Assembly: GCA_027030285.1 (NCBI GenBank)
Contig: JALVFC010000024.1
Coordinates: 1 to 5,721 of the forward strand
Reading direction: 5' to 3'
DNA from: Thiotrichaceae bacterium
GTDB lineage: Bacteria; Pseudomonadota; Gammaproteobacteria; Thiotrichales; Thiotrichaceae
DNA length: 5,721 nt
The notes beneath the pieces are model-generated. The model saw only the letters and a list, made by a program, of their open reading frames with translations. It had not been told where the DNA came from and made no database searches. Of the stretch, positions 5,538 to 5,721 are shown piece by piece. Position 1 is the stretch's first letter. Each line of letters begins with the position of its first letter. The translations under genes and the position numbers were made by a program.

Positions 5538-5721
5538 CTATTTTTTATTTTTGCGTTTCCTAGCTTTTTTTCGTAGCTTGTTTTTCTTTTTCTGTTTAAC
5601 TGGTTTTTCACCGCCGGGCAAGGTGAAATCAATTTTCCGCTCATCCAGGTCAACCCGCGCTACCTGTACGGTTATCGCATCACCCAGGCGGAAGCGTTTA
5701 CCTGTGCGCTCGCCGAGCAAG
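5538..5721 (-). CDS. rnr: Ribonuclease R, C-terminal end (partial)
   Basis: Only the last 60 full codons are in the window; the gene continues off the right edge, and the first full codon here is an internal TTG (Leu), not a start. Ribonuclease R is a cytoplasmic 3'-to-5' exoribonuclease of the RNB family that degrades structured RNA. What is visible is the end of the S1 RNA-binding domain (LGERTGKRFRLGD followed by VARVDLDERKIDF, the typical RNase R closing strand) and then a short tail of about 24 residues made mostly of Lys and Arg. The S1 closing motif plus basic tail is characteristic of rnr; another S1-domain protein is possible but less likely. In many gammaproteobacteria rlmB follows rnr, but here the next gene is the convergent peptidase. 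Confidence 0.85.
   Translation of the reverse strand, partial: LLGERTGKRFRLGDAITVQVARVDLDERKIDFTLPGGEKPVKQKKKNKLRKKARKRKNKK

Overview
The window looks like a piece of a gammaproteobacterial chromosome, probably from a marine or host-associated lineage. The evidence is a proteobacterial-type membrane pyrophosphatase (hppA), the C-terminus of ribonuclease R (rnr), E. coli-like ribosome binding sites and sigma70-like promoters, and long gene-free spacers filled with inverted repeats. The genus cannot be fixed from sequence alone.

Layout from left to right. Positions 1-472 carry no gene: an AT-rich stretch with a perfect dyad, then about 260 bases of folded-looking sequence that may be a relic of group II intron domain I (tentative). 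hppA lies on the minus strand at 473-2509, with its own Shine-Dalgarno sequence and a plausible promoter. Positions 2510-3143 hold the hppA leader and promoter, then a cluster of inverted repeats: an AT hairpin, a three-part stem structure closed by an 11-bp perfect stem, and a small REP-like hairpin. At 3144-4415 on the minus strand is a protein I do not recognise. It is Ser/Pro/Thr-rich and built around about twelve copies of a hydrophobic-Pro-Ser-Leu/Phe motif, and it contains a recent in-frame duplication with a 204-bp period. A 230-bp divergent spacer follows. At 4646-5344 on the plus strand is a small exported protein with an HExxH...EG zinc-peptidase signature. It converges on the rnr C-terminus (5538 to the window edge, minus strand) across a 193-bp spacer holding two more REP-like hairpins.

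No shared pathway links these genes. hppA is an energy-conserving proton pump that hydrolyses pyrophosphate, and rnr is an RNA-turnover enzyme; both are housekeeping genes. The motif-repeat protein and the exported peptidase are divergently transcribed, look like accessory genes, and are the least explained part of the window. The three REP-like hairpins share an ACT-(A/G)(A/G)-AGT core and sit only in spacers beyond gene 3' ends, which suggests a dispersed extragenic repeat family. I saw no CRISPR array, tRNA, rRNA, intact insertion sequence or canonical intrinsic terminator.
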